Shown in pieces: positions 16,437 through 24,209 of a DNA stretch of 25,841 bases. A model generated the notes under the pieces. The model did no database searches and had not been told where the DNA came from. It saw only the letters and a list, made by a program, of their open reading frames with translations. Within the stretch, counting starts at the first letter, position 1; every line of letters begins with the position of its first letter. Origin of the DNA: Microbacterium sp. p3-SID336 (lineage in GTDB: Bacteria > Actinomycetota > Actinomycetes > Actinomycetales > Microbacteriaceae); contig NZ_JALXPE010000053.1 in NCBI RefSeq assembly GCF_025143365.1, forward strand, positions 1 through 25,841, given 5' to 3'. Position numbers and translations under genes: made by a program.

Positions 16437-16443
16437 TACGCTA
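16437..16443. promoter_or_regulatory. Symmetric -10 (TACGCTA) usable on both strands
   Basis: The seven bases TACGCTA give TACGCT on the plus strand (16437-16442) and TAGCGT on the minus strand (16443-16438); both fit TAnnnT. It sits between the divergent metalloprotease (ATG 16399, leader about 30 bases with its own ribosome site) and the Lon-like protease (GTG 16517, leader about 65 bases). One promoter could fire in both directions. No good -35 was seen on either side. Confidence 0.4.
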
Positions 16444-16516
16444 GTCACAGGTTTCAGTGCGTGACCCCGGAGCGGGCAGATCGCTGTACGCCGCTCGCGA
16501 ACGACGGAGGAATGCT

Positions 16517-17608
16517 GTGGAACGACCGCGCGCAGGGAAGCTCGGACTCGGGGTCTGGGCGCTGATCGTCGCGCTCGCCGCGCTCGCGGTGCTCACGTTC
16601 CTCCCTTCCCCGTATGTGATCCAGCGTCCCGGCCCGGTGTACGACACCCTCGGCACGGCGAAGAACGCCGACGGCGAGGAGGTGCCGCTCATCAGCGTGG
16701 AGGGCGCGGAGACCTATGAGACGGGCGGCACGCTCGACCTCACGACCGTGCAGGTGGTCGGCAACAGGGAGCGCACACCCAGCTGGTTCGAGCTGGCCCT
16801 CGCCTGGATGGACTCCTCGCGTGCGGTCGTGCCGCTCGACTCTGTGTTCCCGGAAGGGGTCACCACCGAGCAGCGGGACGAGCGCAACGCGACGCTGATG
16901 GTCGACTCGCAGCACGAGGCCACGGCGGCCGCGCTCAACGAGCTCGGCTACGACACGGGCGCGCAGGTCGTGGTGGTCGACGCCGTGGAGGACTCTCCGG
17001 CGGACGGCGTGCTGCAGCCCGACGACGTCATCACGGCGATCGACGGCACCCCGGTGACCTCGGCCACCCAGCTGCGCGAGGCCATCCAGGCCGCGGAGGG
17101 GGCGCCCGTCGAGCTGACCGTGCAGCGCGACGGTGCCGAGCAGACGGTCGAGGTGACGCCGGAGAAGCACGTCGAGGGTGACACGACGACCTGGCTCGTC
17201 GGGATCACGCTGCGCACCGACTACGACTTCGAGATCGACGTGACGATCCAGCTCGACAACGTGGGCGGTCCCAGTGCGGGCATGATGTTCGCGCTCGGGA
17301 TCATCGACACGCTCACCCCCGGCGAGCTCAACGGCGGCAAGGAGATCGCCGGCACCGGCACGATCGACGCGGCCGGCGACGTGGGGCCCATCGGCGGCAT
17401 CCGGCAGAAGCTCTACGGCGCGCGGGACGCGGGCGCCGACTACTTCCTCGCGCCGGCCGCGAACTGCGACGAGGTCGTCGGGCATGTGCCGAGCGGCCTC
17501 CAGGTGATCCGCACGGCCACGCTCGACGAGTCGCTGGCCGCGCTGGAGGTGATCGCCGAAGACGGCGACGTGGACGCGCTGCCGACGTGCGAGCTCCCCG
17601 CGACGTGA
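16517..17608 (+). CDS. Membrane-anchored PDZ/Lon-type (S16) serine protease
   Basis: 363 residues of the YlbL/Rv3194c type. One membrane segment (about 12-30) anchors the protein and the rest lies outside the cytoplasm. A PDZ domain spans about 150-215 (SPADGVLQPDDVITAIDG). The C-terminal Lon protease domain carries the Ser-Lys dyad: S253 in NVGGPSAGMMFALGI and K298 in GGIRQKLYGA. The catalytic residues are intact and there is no ATPase, so it acts without ATP. GTG 16517 is chosen over an upstream in-frame GTG (16457) because CGGAGG at 16505-16510 lies six bases before it and the product then starts just before the membrane helix. UPF0182 lies 63 bases downstream in the same direction. Targets are unknown; secreted or membrane proteins are likely. 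Confidence 0.93.
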   Translation: MERPRAGKLGLGVWALIVALAALAVLTFLPSPYVIQRPGPVYDTLGTAKNADGEEVPLISVEGAETYETGGTLDLTTVQVVGNRERTPSWFELALAWMDSSRAVVPLDSVFPEGVTTEQRDERNATLMVDSQHEATAAALNELGYDTGAQVVVVDAVEDSPADGVLQPDDVITAIDGTPVTSATQLREAIQAAEGAPVELTVQRDGAEQTVEVTPEKHVEGDTTTWLVGITLRTDYDFEIDVTIQLDNVGGPSAGMMFALGIIDTLTPGELNGGKEIAGTGTIDAAGDVGPIGGIRQKLYGARDAGADYFLAPAANCDEVVGHVPSGLQVIRTATLDESLAALEVIAEDGDVDALPTCELPAT

Positions 17609-17616
17609 CGGTCGGG

Positions 17617-17633
17617 CACCTGGACGCCAGGTG
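17617..17633. promoter_or_regulatory. Perfect 7-bp inverted repeat before the UPF0182 gene
   Basis: CACCTGG-ACG-CCAGGTG, eight bases after the Lon-like protease stop and 26 bases before the TAGGAT -10. It could be an operator close to the -35 region, or a weak hairpin. There is no U-run. Confidence 0.35.
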
Positions 17634-17659
17634 ACAGCCTGCGCACAGCCGGCGATGCC

Positions 17660-17665
17660 TAGGAT
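17660..17665 (+). promoter_or_regulatory. Leaderless-type -10 (TAGGAT) for the UPF0182 gene
   Basis: TAGGAT ends six bases before GTG 17672. GGAGGGG lies between them, so if the message is leaderless that ribosome-site look-alike is not transcribed; read-through from the upstream protease gene would use it. Two modes of translation are possible. Confidence 0.5.
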
Positions 17666-17671
17666 GGAGGG

Positions 17672-20587
17672 GTGACCTCGACCTCAGCCCCGAACCCGGC
17701 CACGCCACGAACCTCCCGACGCATCCTCGGCATCTCGCTGGTGATCATCGCCGCGTTGATCGCGGTGTTCTTCGTCTTCGCGTCGCTCTACACCGAATTC
17801 CTCTGGTTCGACCAGGTGGGCTTCACCGGCGTCCTGACCACCCAGTGGATCGCGACGGCGGTGATGTTCGTCGTCGGATTCCTCGGCATGGCGGTGCCCC
17901 TGTTCGTGGTGATCCAGCTGGCCTACCGGCTGCGGCCGGTGTATGTGCGGCTGAGCTCCCAGCTCGATCGCTACCAGGAGGTCATCGAGCCGCTGCGCCG
18001 CCTGGCGATGTGGGGCATGCCCATCTTCTTCGGCCTGTTCGCCGGCTTCGCCGCCGCAGGCAACTGGAAGACCGTGTGGCTGTGGGCCAATGGCGTGGCG
18101 ACCGACACGGTCGACCCGCAGTTCGGCGTCGACACCGGGTTCTACATGTTCGCGATGCCGTTCTACTCGATCCTCCTCGCGTTCGTGTCGGCCGTGCTGC
18201 TGCTGTGCCTGCTGGTCACCGCGCTCGTGTCGTACCTCTACGGCTCCGTCCGGATCGGGCAGGGCGAACTGCGCATCTCGAAGCCGGCTCGCATCCAGCT
18301 CGCGGTGATCGCGGGCCTCTACCTGCTCGTGCAGGCGGTCAGCCTCTGGCTCGACCGGTACAAGACCCTCGTGCAGCCGGACGACCGCATCACGGGTGCC
18401 GCCTACACGGGCGTCAACGCGACCATCCCCGGCCTCGGCATCCTGGCGATCATCGCCGCCGTCGTCGCCATCCTCTTCTTCATCACGGCCGTCATCGGCC
18501 GCTGGCGCTTCCCGCTGGCCGCGACCGCGCTGCTGATCGTGGCCTCGCTCGTCGTGGGCATCGGGTACCCCTGGGTGGTGACCACCTTCCAGGTGAAGCC
18601 GAACCAGAACGCGTACCAGGCGGAGTTCTATCAGCGGAACATCGACGGCACCAAGGAGGCGTACGGCGTCGCCGATCTGGAGACGACCGCCTTCGAGGCC
18701 GAGACCGATGCGGAGGCGGGCCAGCTGCGTGCCGACGCGGAGACCACCGCGTCGATCCGCATCATGGATCCCAAGGTGATCCCGCCCACGGTGCGCCAGC
18801 TCGAGCAGTACCGCGGCTACTACCAGTTCCAGACCACGATGGATGTCGACCGCTACGAGATCGACGGCGCCATGCAGGACACCGTGGTCTCCGTGCGCGA
18901 CCTCGACATGTCGGGCCTCGGCGACGGCGACAACTGGAACAACCGGGTCGCGGTGTACACCCACGGCTACGGCCTCGTCGCGGCCGCGGGCAACCAGCGC
19001 ACCAGCGACGGCGAGCCCGTGTTCCTGGAGCGCGGCATCCCGACCTCCGGATTCCTGAGCGAGCAGGGCGACTTCGAGCCCCGCGTGTACTTCGGCGAGA
19101 ACTCGCCCGAGTACTCCATCGTCGGCGCCCCTGAGGGGTCGGAGCCCGCGGAGATCGACTACCCGCGCGGCAAGGACGGCTCGAGCGAGACCAAGACCAC
19201 GTTCTCGGGCGACGGCGGACCGAAGGTCGGAGACACCTTCACGAAGCTGCTCTACGCGCTCAAGTTCCAGTCGGAGCAGATCCTCTTCTCGAACCTGGTG
19301 AACGAGGAGTCGCAGATCCTCTACGACCGCGACCCCAAGACGCGCGTGCAGAAGGTCGCGCCGTACCTCGAGCTCGACAGCGACCCGTACCCGAGCGTGG
19401 TGGACGGCCGCATCGTCTGGATCGTCGACGGCTACACGACCAGCTCCACGTACCCGTACTCCACGAGCGTGAGCCTGTCCGACGCGATCGCCGACTCGAA
19501 CGTGCAGTCGCCGTCGCTCGCGATCGACGACATCAACTACATCCGCAACTCGGTCAAGGCCACGGTCGACGCCTACGACGGCTCGGTCACGCTGTACGCG
19601 TGGGACGAGGAGGACCCGGTGCTGCAGACCTGGCAGAAGGTGTACCCGTCGACGCTCAAGCCGATCAGCGAGATGTCCGGCGAGCTCATGAGCCACGTGC
19701 GCTACCCGACCGATCTGTTCAAGGTGCAGCGCGACGTGCTCGGCATCTACCACGTCGACAAGGCGGGGTCGTTCGCGCAGCAGGACAACCGCTGGCAGAC
19801 CCCGAACGACCCGCGCAGCGACGCCATGCTGCAGCCGCCGTACTACCTCACCATGCAGATGCCGGGTCAGGACGAGCCGCGCTTCTCCATGTTCTCCACG
19901 TTCATCCCCGCCTCGCAGGGCGCGGGCGGCAGCCGTGACGTGCTGATGGGCTACCTGGCCGTCGACTCCGACGCCGGGTCGCAGGACGGCGTGAAGGCGG
20001 AGGGCTACGGCCAGCTGCGCATGCTGGAGATCGACACGGACACCACGGTGCCTGGCCCCGGCCAGGTGCAGAACACCTACAACTCGGACACACAGGTGGT
20101 GCCGCAGCTGAACCTGCTGCAGCAGGGTGAGTCCGAGGTGATCTATGGCAACCTGCTGACGCTGCCGGTCGGCGGCGGTCTGCTCTACGTGCAGCCGGTG
20201 TACGTGCAGTCCTCCGAGGGCACCCAGCTCCCGCGTCTGCAGAAGGTGCTCGTCGCCTTCGGCGACAGGGTCGCCTTCGAGAACACGCTCACCGAGGCGC
20301 TGGACACGCTGTTCGGCGGTGACTCCGGTGCGACCGGTGGCGACGACACCGTGGAGCCGACGGAACCGGGAACGACCGATCCCGGCACGACCGATCCCGA
20401 CACGGGGGAGACCCCGACCGCGCCGACCGATGCCGAGGCGGACGCCCTGGCTGCCGCGCAGCAGGCGCTCCTCGACCGCCAGGCTGCTCTTGCCGAGGGC
20501 GACCTCGAGAAGTTCGGCGAGGCGGACAAGCGCCTCACGGCCGCGGTCGAGAAGCTCCTCGAGCTGGAGGCCGGCGCCGGGCAGTGA
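17672..20587 (+). CDS. UPF0182 family integral membrane protein
   Basis: 971 residues of the UPF0182/COG1615 family (mycobacterial Rv3193c is similar in size). About seven membrane helices lie in the first 305 residues (near 18-38, 56-82, 111-131, 157-195, 210-228, 248-275 and 281-302). A large domain follows (about 310-880), which is expected to be extracytoplasmic, with family-like stretches such as YRGYYQF, DPYPSVVDGRIVWI and MPGQDEPRFSMFS. Residues from about 887 form a Thr/Pro/Gly-rich linker (TEPGTTDPGTTDPDTG), then a helix rich in Ala, Gln and Glu, perhaps coiled-coil. The molecular function is unknown. The start is set by TAGGAT/GGAGG. It follows the Lon-like protease in the same direction and a strong terminator closes the unit. 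Confidence 0.94.
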   Translation: MTSTSAPNPATPRTSRRILGISLVIIAALIAVFFVFASLYTEFLWFDQVGFTGVLTTQWIATAVMFVVGFLGMAVPLFVVIQLAYRLRPVYVRLSSQLDRYQEVIEPLRRLAMWGMPIFFGLFAGFAAAGNWKTVWLWANGVATDTVDPQFGVDTGFYMFAMPFYSILLAFVSAVLLLCLLVTALVSYLYGSVRIGQGELRISKPARIQLAVIAGLYLLVQAVSLWLDRYKTLVQPDDRITGAAYTGVNATIPGLGILAIIAAVVAILFFITAVIGRWRFPLAATALLIVASLVVGIGYPWVVTTFQVKPNQNAYQAEFYQRNIDGTKEAYGVADLETTAFEAETDAEAGQLRADAETTASIRIMDPKVIPPTVRQLEQYRGYYQFQTTMDVDRYEIDGAMQDTVVSVRDLDMSGLGDGDNWNNRVAVYTHGYGLVAAAGNQRTSDGEPVFLERGIPTSGFLSEQGDFEPRVYFGENSPEYSIVGAPEGSEPAEIDYPRGKDGSSETKTTFSGDGGPKVGDTFTKLLYALKFQSEQILFSNLVNEESQILYDRDPKTRVQKVAPYLELDSDPYPSVVDGRIVWIVDGYTTSSTYPYSTSVSLSDAIADSNVQSPSLAIDDINYIRNSVKATVDAYDGSVTLYAWDEEDPVLQTWQKVYPSTLKPISEMSGELMSHVRYPTDLFKVQRDVLGIYHVDKAGSFAQQDNRWQTPNDPRSDAMLQPPYYLTMQMPGQDEPRFSMFSTFIPASQGAGGSRDVLMGYLAVDSDAGSQDGVKAEGYGQLRMLEIDTDTTVPGPGQVQNTYNSDTQVVPQLNLLQQGESEVIYGNLLTLPVGGGLLYVQPVYVQSSEGTQLPRLQKVLVAFGDRVAFENTLTEALDTLFGGDSGATGGDDTVEPTEPGTTDPGTTDPDTGETPTAPTDAEADALAAAQQALLDRQAALAEGDLEKFGEADKRLTAAVEKLLELEAGAGQ

Positions 20588-20604
20588 CCCGCGCCGCACC
20601 CGCA

Positions 20605-20634
20605 GAATGGGCGTCCCTTCGGGGGCGCCCATTC
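20605..20634 (+). terminator. Strong hairpin terminator with UUCG loop
   Basis: GAATGGGCGTCCC (20605-20617) pairs with GGGGCGCCCATTC (20622-20634) through 13 pairs, one of them U-G, closed by C(UUCG)G, a very stable tetraloop. It is followed by GCTTTC. It lies 17 bases after the UPF0182 stop. Confidence 0.88.
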
Positions 20635-20671
20635 GCTTTCACGGGGACTCCGTCCCTGCGCGGCGTCGTGC

Positions 20672-20677
20672 TACCGT
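20672..20677 (+). promoter_or_regulatory. Candidate -10 (TACCGT) for the GNAT-like gene
   Basis: TACCGT lies 55 bases before ATG 20733 and just beyond the UPF0182 terminator, so the GNAT-like gene needs its own promoter. The leader would be about 49 bases and hold GGAGG. Confidence 0.4.
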
Positions 20678-20732
20678 GGCGGGGTACCGCACCGGTGGCG
20701 GCTTCCCACTCTCATGCGTCCTGGAGGCCACC

Positions 20733-21785
20733 ATGCATTCCGTACCTCGCGCCCGACTCTTCCGCCGAGACGACCGCGATCAGCTCGCCGAACTGGCGAA
20801 CAGCCATCTGTCCGCCGTGATCCCGGGAGCCCATGTCTCGGTGAGCACCCTGTTGAGCAGTCTCGAACGGCAGCCCGAGGAGTACATCGTCGACCCCTGG
20901 GTGGTGGAGCGCTCGACGATCGTGGTCGAACAGGATCAGCGCATCGTCGCTGCCGCGCATCTGCAGCGGTTCGCCGACGACCCGCGGGTGAGCGACGACT
21001 ATCGCGGCGCGGGGCTCATCCAGTGGTTCCTGTCCGTCCCGGGGGACGCATACGACCCCGCCGCCGCGATGCTGATGCGGGCATGTCTCGCCCAGCTGAA
21101 CGCCTGGGCCGTGACCGTGGCCTACGCCGACGGCCAGCTGCCCTTCCCCGGTGTGTACGGCATCCCCGTCGCCTGGCCGCACGTGCGCCGGGCGCTGGAG
21201 CAGGGCGGCTTCGTGCACGCGGGGGACTCGGAGGCGCTGCTGCTCGCCGCGACGTCCGAGCTCGGTGCCCCCGCCGGGGCGGCCAGTGCATTCGCCGGCG
21301 GCGGAGCTGCTGCGAATGCGGCGTCCGGTGCGGGAGCGTCGCGGGGCGCCGGTACGGTACCCGAGCCCGGCGGCCCCGCGATCGGCGCCGGCACCGACTC
21401 CGCGGTGGGCGGTCGTGCGCCGCGGGTGGCTGCGGAGCACGACCAGGGCCGTCTCGTGCTCCGCCACGAGCTGGGGGCGGACGGTGTCCGGTTCCTGGCC
21501 TCGCGCGAGGGGCGGGAAGCGGGATATGTGGAGGTCGCACTGACGGCGGGTCGCGCGGAACGCCTGGCCGCCGGCACCCGCTGGGCGGAGCTGTCGGACT
21601 GGGGCGGCGATCCCGCGGTGCTGCGCCCGCTGTTCGAGGAGGTGCGGGACTGGCTGATGCGAGGTCAGCTCAGCGGAGCGCTGGTCGCCGTCGACGCCGC
21701 CGACGACGAGGAACCTGTCCTGCTCGCGTCGTTCGGTTTCCGCGAGGTCTCCGTGACCGCCCGCGGGTGGCGGCGGATGCTCTGA
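20733..21785 (+). CDS. GNAT-like acetyltransferase-fold protein, two-part with flexible linker
   Basis: 350 residues. The N-terminal half (1-175) looks like an actinobacterial GNAT-type domain: VVEQDQRIVAAAHLQRF (64-80) for central strands and GVYGIPVAWPHVRRALEQGG (140-159) near the end. A Gly/Ala linker (about 176-236) separates it from a C-terminal part (237-350) with EAGYVEVALT and a terminal GFREV, also GNAT-like. The classical acetyl-CoA loop Q/RxxGxG/A is not clear in either half, so activity and substrate are uncertain. ATG 20733 follows GGAGG (20723-20727) with five bases between. It stands alone, between a terminator and an intergenic tandem repeat. Confidence 0.7.
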   Translation: MHSVPRARLFRRDDRDQLAELANSHLSAVIPGAHVSVSTLLSSLERQPEEYIVDPWVVERSTIVVEQDQRIVAAAHLQRFADDPRVSDDYRGAGLIQWFLSVPGDAYDPAAAMLMRACLAQLNAWAVTVAYADGQLPFPGVYGIPVAWPHVRRALEQGGFVHAGDSEALLLAATSELGAPAGAASAFAGGGAAANAASGAGASRGAGTVPEPGGPAIGAGTDSAVGGRAPRVAAEHDQGRLVLRHELGADGVRFLASREGREAGYVEVALTAGRAERLAAGTRWAELSDWGGDPAVLRPLFEEVRDWLMRGQLSGALVAVDAADDEEPVLLASFGFREVSVTARGWRRML

Positions 21786-21803
21786 TCGTTCCGGACCCTG
21801 CGC

Positions 21804-21899
21804 CGCGCGCTGGGAAGCGGGCGGCGCGGGCTCCGGCCACCGGATCGAGGGCGCGCGCTGCGAAGCGCGCGGCGCGGGTCCTGCCACCGGATCGAGGGC
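21804..21899. repeat. Two imperfect 48-bp tandem repeats downstream of the GNAT-like gene
   Basis: Copy one (21804-21851) and copy two (21852-21899) share the core GGCGCGGG and the end CCACCGGATCGAGGG, with a one-base indel and a few substitutions. Copy two contains GCGCGC-TGCGAA-GCGCGC, a six-pair hairpin; copy one holds the same hairpin with mismatches. The stretch 21786-21981 has no gene. Confidence 0.8.
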
Positions 21900-21981
21900 C
21901 GGCAGATTGCGGAGTTCGGCGTTGCGGTGCGGTACTCCGGCGAGCTGTCCCGCGAGACCGCGAGAAGGCTCCGGACAAAGG

Positions 21982-22014
21982 GTGAGGCCCCGAGATCGTG
22001 ATGATCTCGGGGCC
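21982..22014 (-). terminator. Terminator of the initiator tRNA gene
   Basis: A perfect 14-pair stem: GAGGCCCCGAGATC (21982-21995) against GATCTCGGGGCCTC (22001-22014), with a five-base loop. On the minus strand it begins 8 bases after the tRNA 3' end and is followed by CACCCTTTG, a short U-run. It could also stop plus-strand transcripts arriving from the GNAT-like gene. Confidence 0.88.
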
Positions 22015-22021
22015 TCTCTTG

Positions 22022-22095
22022 TTGCGGGGACAGGATTTGAACCTGCGACCTCCGGGTTATGAGCCCGGCGAGCTACCGAACTGCTCCACCCCGCG
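22022..22095 (-). tRNA. Initiator tRNA-Met (CAU), tRNA-fMet
   Basis: 74 bases without CCA. On the minus strand it starts CGCGGGGTGGAGCAG and ends CCCCGCA with discriminator A at 22022. The anticodon loop is CTCATAA, with anticodon CAT. Initiator marks are present: C1 faces A72 unpaired at the acceptor end, and the anticodon stem ends in three G-C pairs (GGG/CCC). CCA is not encoded (CAAG follows), so it must be added enzymatically. It is a single gene with its own promoter and terminator. Confidence 0.97.
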
Positions 22096-22106
22096 GCACA
22101 AGAAGT

Positions 22107-22136
22107 AACTTATCACGGAATCCGAGGGCCGTCGAA
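22107..22136 (-). promoter_or_regulatory. Probable tRNA-fMet promoter
   Basis: On the minus strand, TTCGAC (22136-22131) and TAAGTT (22112-22107) are separated by 18 bases, resembling TTGACA and TAnnnT. The -10 lies about 11 bases before the mature tRNA 5' end, giving a very short leader. Confidence 0.55.
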
Positions 22137-22161
22137 TCGAGCGCGGGGGAGCGGCATGCGG

Positions 22162-22167
22162 GAGGAT
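22162..22167 (+). promoter_or_regulatory. Candidate leaderless -10 (GAGGAT) for the nitrilase-like gene
   Basis: GAGGAT ends six bases before ATG 22174, the spacing of the other leaderless starts. The same bases include GGGAGG, which could instead act as a ribosome site eight bases before the ATG. The two readings cannot both apply to one transcript. Confidence 0.35.
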
Positions 22168-22173
22168 GAGGAC

Positions 22174-22983
22174 ATGCCCGAGACCACCGCCGTCGCCGTC
22201 GCCGTGTGCCAGTTCGCCCCGACCTCGTCGCGCGCCGACAACCTGGAGCGTCTCGCCGAGCTCACCGCGGACGCGGCGGGACGGGGTGCGAAGCTCATCG
22301 TGTTCCCGGAGTACGCCGGTTACTTCGTCGACCCCATGGACGAGACGCTCGCGGCCAATGCGGAGCCTCTGGACGGCCCGTTCGTGTCGACGCTGACCGG
22401 TCTCGCGGGCGAGTACGCCGTGGTGATCGTGGCAGGACTCGTGGAGCAGGCGTCCACGGCGGACCGGGTGCGCAACGCCGTCGTCGCGGTGGGGGGAGAC
22501 GGCGTGCTGGCGGTGTACCGCAAGCAGCATCTGTACGACGCCTTCGGCCAGAAGGAGTCGGAGTGGATCGAGCCCGGCGCCCTCGCCGAGCCCGCCGTGT
22601 TCGAGGTGGGCGGGCTGCGCTTCGGCCTCCTCACGTGCTACGACCTGCGCTTCCCGGAGGTCGGCAGGCTGCTCGCGGTCGCCGGAGCCCAGGCGCTGGT
22701 GGTCCCCGCCGAGTGGGTCAGGGGTCCGCTCAAGGAGCACCACTGGACGACCCTCCTGGCGGCACGGGCGATCGAGAACACGGTGTACGTGATCGCGGCG
22801 GACCACCCCGCGCCGATCGGGGTCGGGCATTCGCAGATCGTGGACCCCCAGGGGGTCGTCCTCGGCGGGGTCGGCAGTGCGCCCGGCATCGCGGTCGCCG
22901 CGGTCGAGAGCGCCGCGATCGAGCGGGTGCGCGCTGCGAACCCCTCGCTGCGGGCGCGCCGCTACGCCGTCGTCCCGCGCTGA
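22174..22983 (+). CDS. Carbon-nitrogen hydrolase (nitrilase superfamily)
   Basis: 269 residues, a complete single nitrilase domain. The catalytic Glu-Lys-Cys triad is E46 (FPEYAGYF), K117 (YRKQHLYDAF) and C155 (LTCYDLRFPE). Family members hydrolyse amides or nitriles. The CYDLRFPE motif and small size suggest an omega-amidase or deaminated-glutathione-amidase-like enzyme, but the substrate cannot be fixed from sequence alone. ATG 22174 is preferred over in-frame ATG 22156 because GGGAGG/GAGGAT is correctly spaced for it and family proteins begin close to the first strand (AVAVAVCQFAP). It is convergent with an aminotransferase, 16 bases apart; omega-amidases often act on transaminase products, so a functional link is possible. 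Confidence 0.92.
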   Translation: MPETTAVAVAVCQFAPTSSRADNLERLAELTADAAGRGAKLIVFPEYAGYFVDPMDETLAANAEPLDGPFVSTLTGLAGEYAVVIVAGLVEQASTADRVRNAVVAVGGDGVLAVYRKQHLYDAFGQKESEWIEPGALAEPAVFEVGGLRFGLLTCYDLRFPEVGRLLAVAGAQALVVPAEWVRGPLKEHHWTTLLAARAIENTVYVIAADHPAPIGVGHSQIVDPQGVVLGGVGSAPGIAVAAVESAAIERVRAANPSLRARRYAVVPR

Positions 22984-22999
22984 CGCGAGGGGGACGCGG

Positions 23000-24202
23000 T
23001 CACGCGCCGAGAGTCGCGAGTCGCCGGGCGGCCTCTTCCAGCACGTCCACGCGCTTGCACGCGGCGAAGCGCACCAGCCCCGCGTAGTCCTTCCTGTGCT
23101 CGGCGGAGACGAAGGCGGTGAGTGGGATCGCCACCACCCCCGCGCGTTCGGGCAGCGCACGGCAGAACGCCGCCGCATCCTCGCCGCCGAGTGCCGTCGC
23201 ATCGGCCACGGTGAAGTAGCCGCCGCGCGGTGCGTGCACGGTGAAACCGGCGGCCCGCAGCCCGTCGCCGAGGATGGCGTGCTTGCGTGCGAGCACGTCG
23301 GCCGCCCCACGGAAGAACGCGTCGTCGAGGCGCAGCCCCACCGCGACCGCCGGCTGGAAGGGTGAACCGTTGACGTAGGTGAGGTACTGCTTGACCGTGA
23401 GCACCGCCGTGATCAGCGCGGCCGGTCCGTGCACCCAGCCGATCTTCCAGCCGGTGGCGGAGAAGGTCTTGCCCGCCGAGGAGATCGTGAGGGTGCGCTC
23501 GGCGGCGCCGGGCAGGGTCGCGACGGGGGTGTGCGGCGCGTCGAAGGTGAGGTGCTCGTACACCTCGTCCGTCACGATCACGGCGTCGTGGCGCGTCGCG
23601 AGACGCACGACTTCCTGCCGCACCTCCGGCGAGAAGACGGTCCCGGTGGGGTTGTGCGGATCGTTCACGAGGATGATGCGCGTGCGGTCGTTCACGGCGT
23701 CGGCGAGCTGGCCGAGGTCGGGCTGGAAGTCCGGCGCGCGCAGGGGCACGGCGCGCAGCCGTGCGCCGGCCAGCGCCACGGCCGCGGCGTACGAGTCGTA
23801 GTACGGCTCGAAGACCACGACCTCGTCCTCCGGTCCGTCGATCAGCGCCAGGAGCGTGGCGGTGAGCGCCTCCGTGGCCCCCGCCGTGACGATGATCTCG
23901 GCCCCCGGATCGAGCTCCAGCCCGTAGAAGCGCTGCTGATGCTCGGCGATCGCGGCGAGCAGATCGGGCACGCCGCGTCCGGGCGGGTACTGGTTGGCAC
24001 CGTGCGCGATCGCCGCGCGGGCCGCCTCCAGCACCTCCGCGGGGCCGTCCTCATCGGGGAAGCCCTGACCCAGATTGATCGCGCCGGTTCTCGCCGCCGC
24101 TGCCGACATCTCTGCGAAGATGGTGGGCGCGACGGTCCCGTCCGCGGCCAGCAGACCTGCACCGGCCGCCGTGCGCCGCCATGCGCCGGGTATGACACTC
24201 AT
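23000..24202 (-). CDS. PLP-dependent class I/II aminotransferase (DapC/kynurenine-aminotransferase-like)
   Basis: 400 residues, fold type I. The PLP lysine is K245 in SSAGKTFSATGWKIGW; N184 (DPHNPTG), D212 and Y215 (TDEVYEHL) bind PLP; R378 (GLVRFA) should bind the substrate carboxylate. The NLGQGFPD start (43-50) and SSAGKTF context place it near kynurenine/methionine aminotransferases and the actinobacterial enzymes annotated N-succinyldiaminopimelate aminotransferase (DapC). The substrate is not decided by sequence; no lysine-pathway gene is nearby. ATG 24202 is set by TAGCCT seven bases upstream (leaderless). An in-frame extension to 24313 would run into the htrA-like coding region. It is divergent from the HtrA-like gene. 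Confidence 0.92.
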   Translation of the reverse strand: MSVIPGAWRRTAAGAGLLAADGTVAPTIFAEMSAAAARTGAINLGQGFPDEDGPAEVLEAARAAIAHGANQYPPGRGVPDLLAAIAEHQQRFYGLELDPGAEIIVTAGATEALTATLLALIDGPEDEVVVFEPYYDSYAAAVALAGARLRAVPLRAPDFQPDLGQLADAVNDRTRIILVNDPHNPTGTVFSPEVRQEVVRLATRHDAVIVTDEVYEHLTFDAPHTPVATLPGAAERTLTISSAGKTFSATGWKIGWVHGPAALITAVLTVKQYLTYVNGSPFQPAVAVGLRLDDAFFRGAADVLARKHAILGDGLRAAGFTVHAPRGGYFTVADATALGGEDAAAFCRALPERAGVVAIPLTAFVSAEHRKDYAGLVRFAACKRVDVLEEAARRLATLGA

Positions 24203-24209
24203 GAAGAAC

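Noticed and set aside
14666..16444. 592-codon plus-strand open frame opposite the metalloprotease gene
   Set aside because: Arg/His-rich translation without motifs; a shadow of the minus-strand gene.
17684..20632. 982-codon minus-strand open frame opposite UPF0182
   Set aside because: Composition is dominated by Arg, Val, Leu, His and Asp with no motif, while the plus-strand UPF0182 protein is unmistakable.
21786..22100. Integration site (att) or mobile element at the tRNA-fMet gene
   Set aside because: No duplicated tRNA end, integrase or transposase is present. The sequence beside the tRNA is its own terminator.
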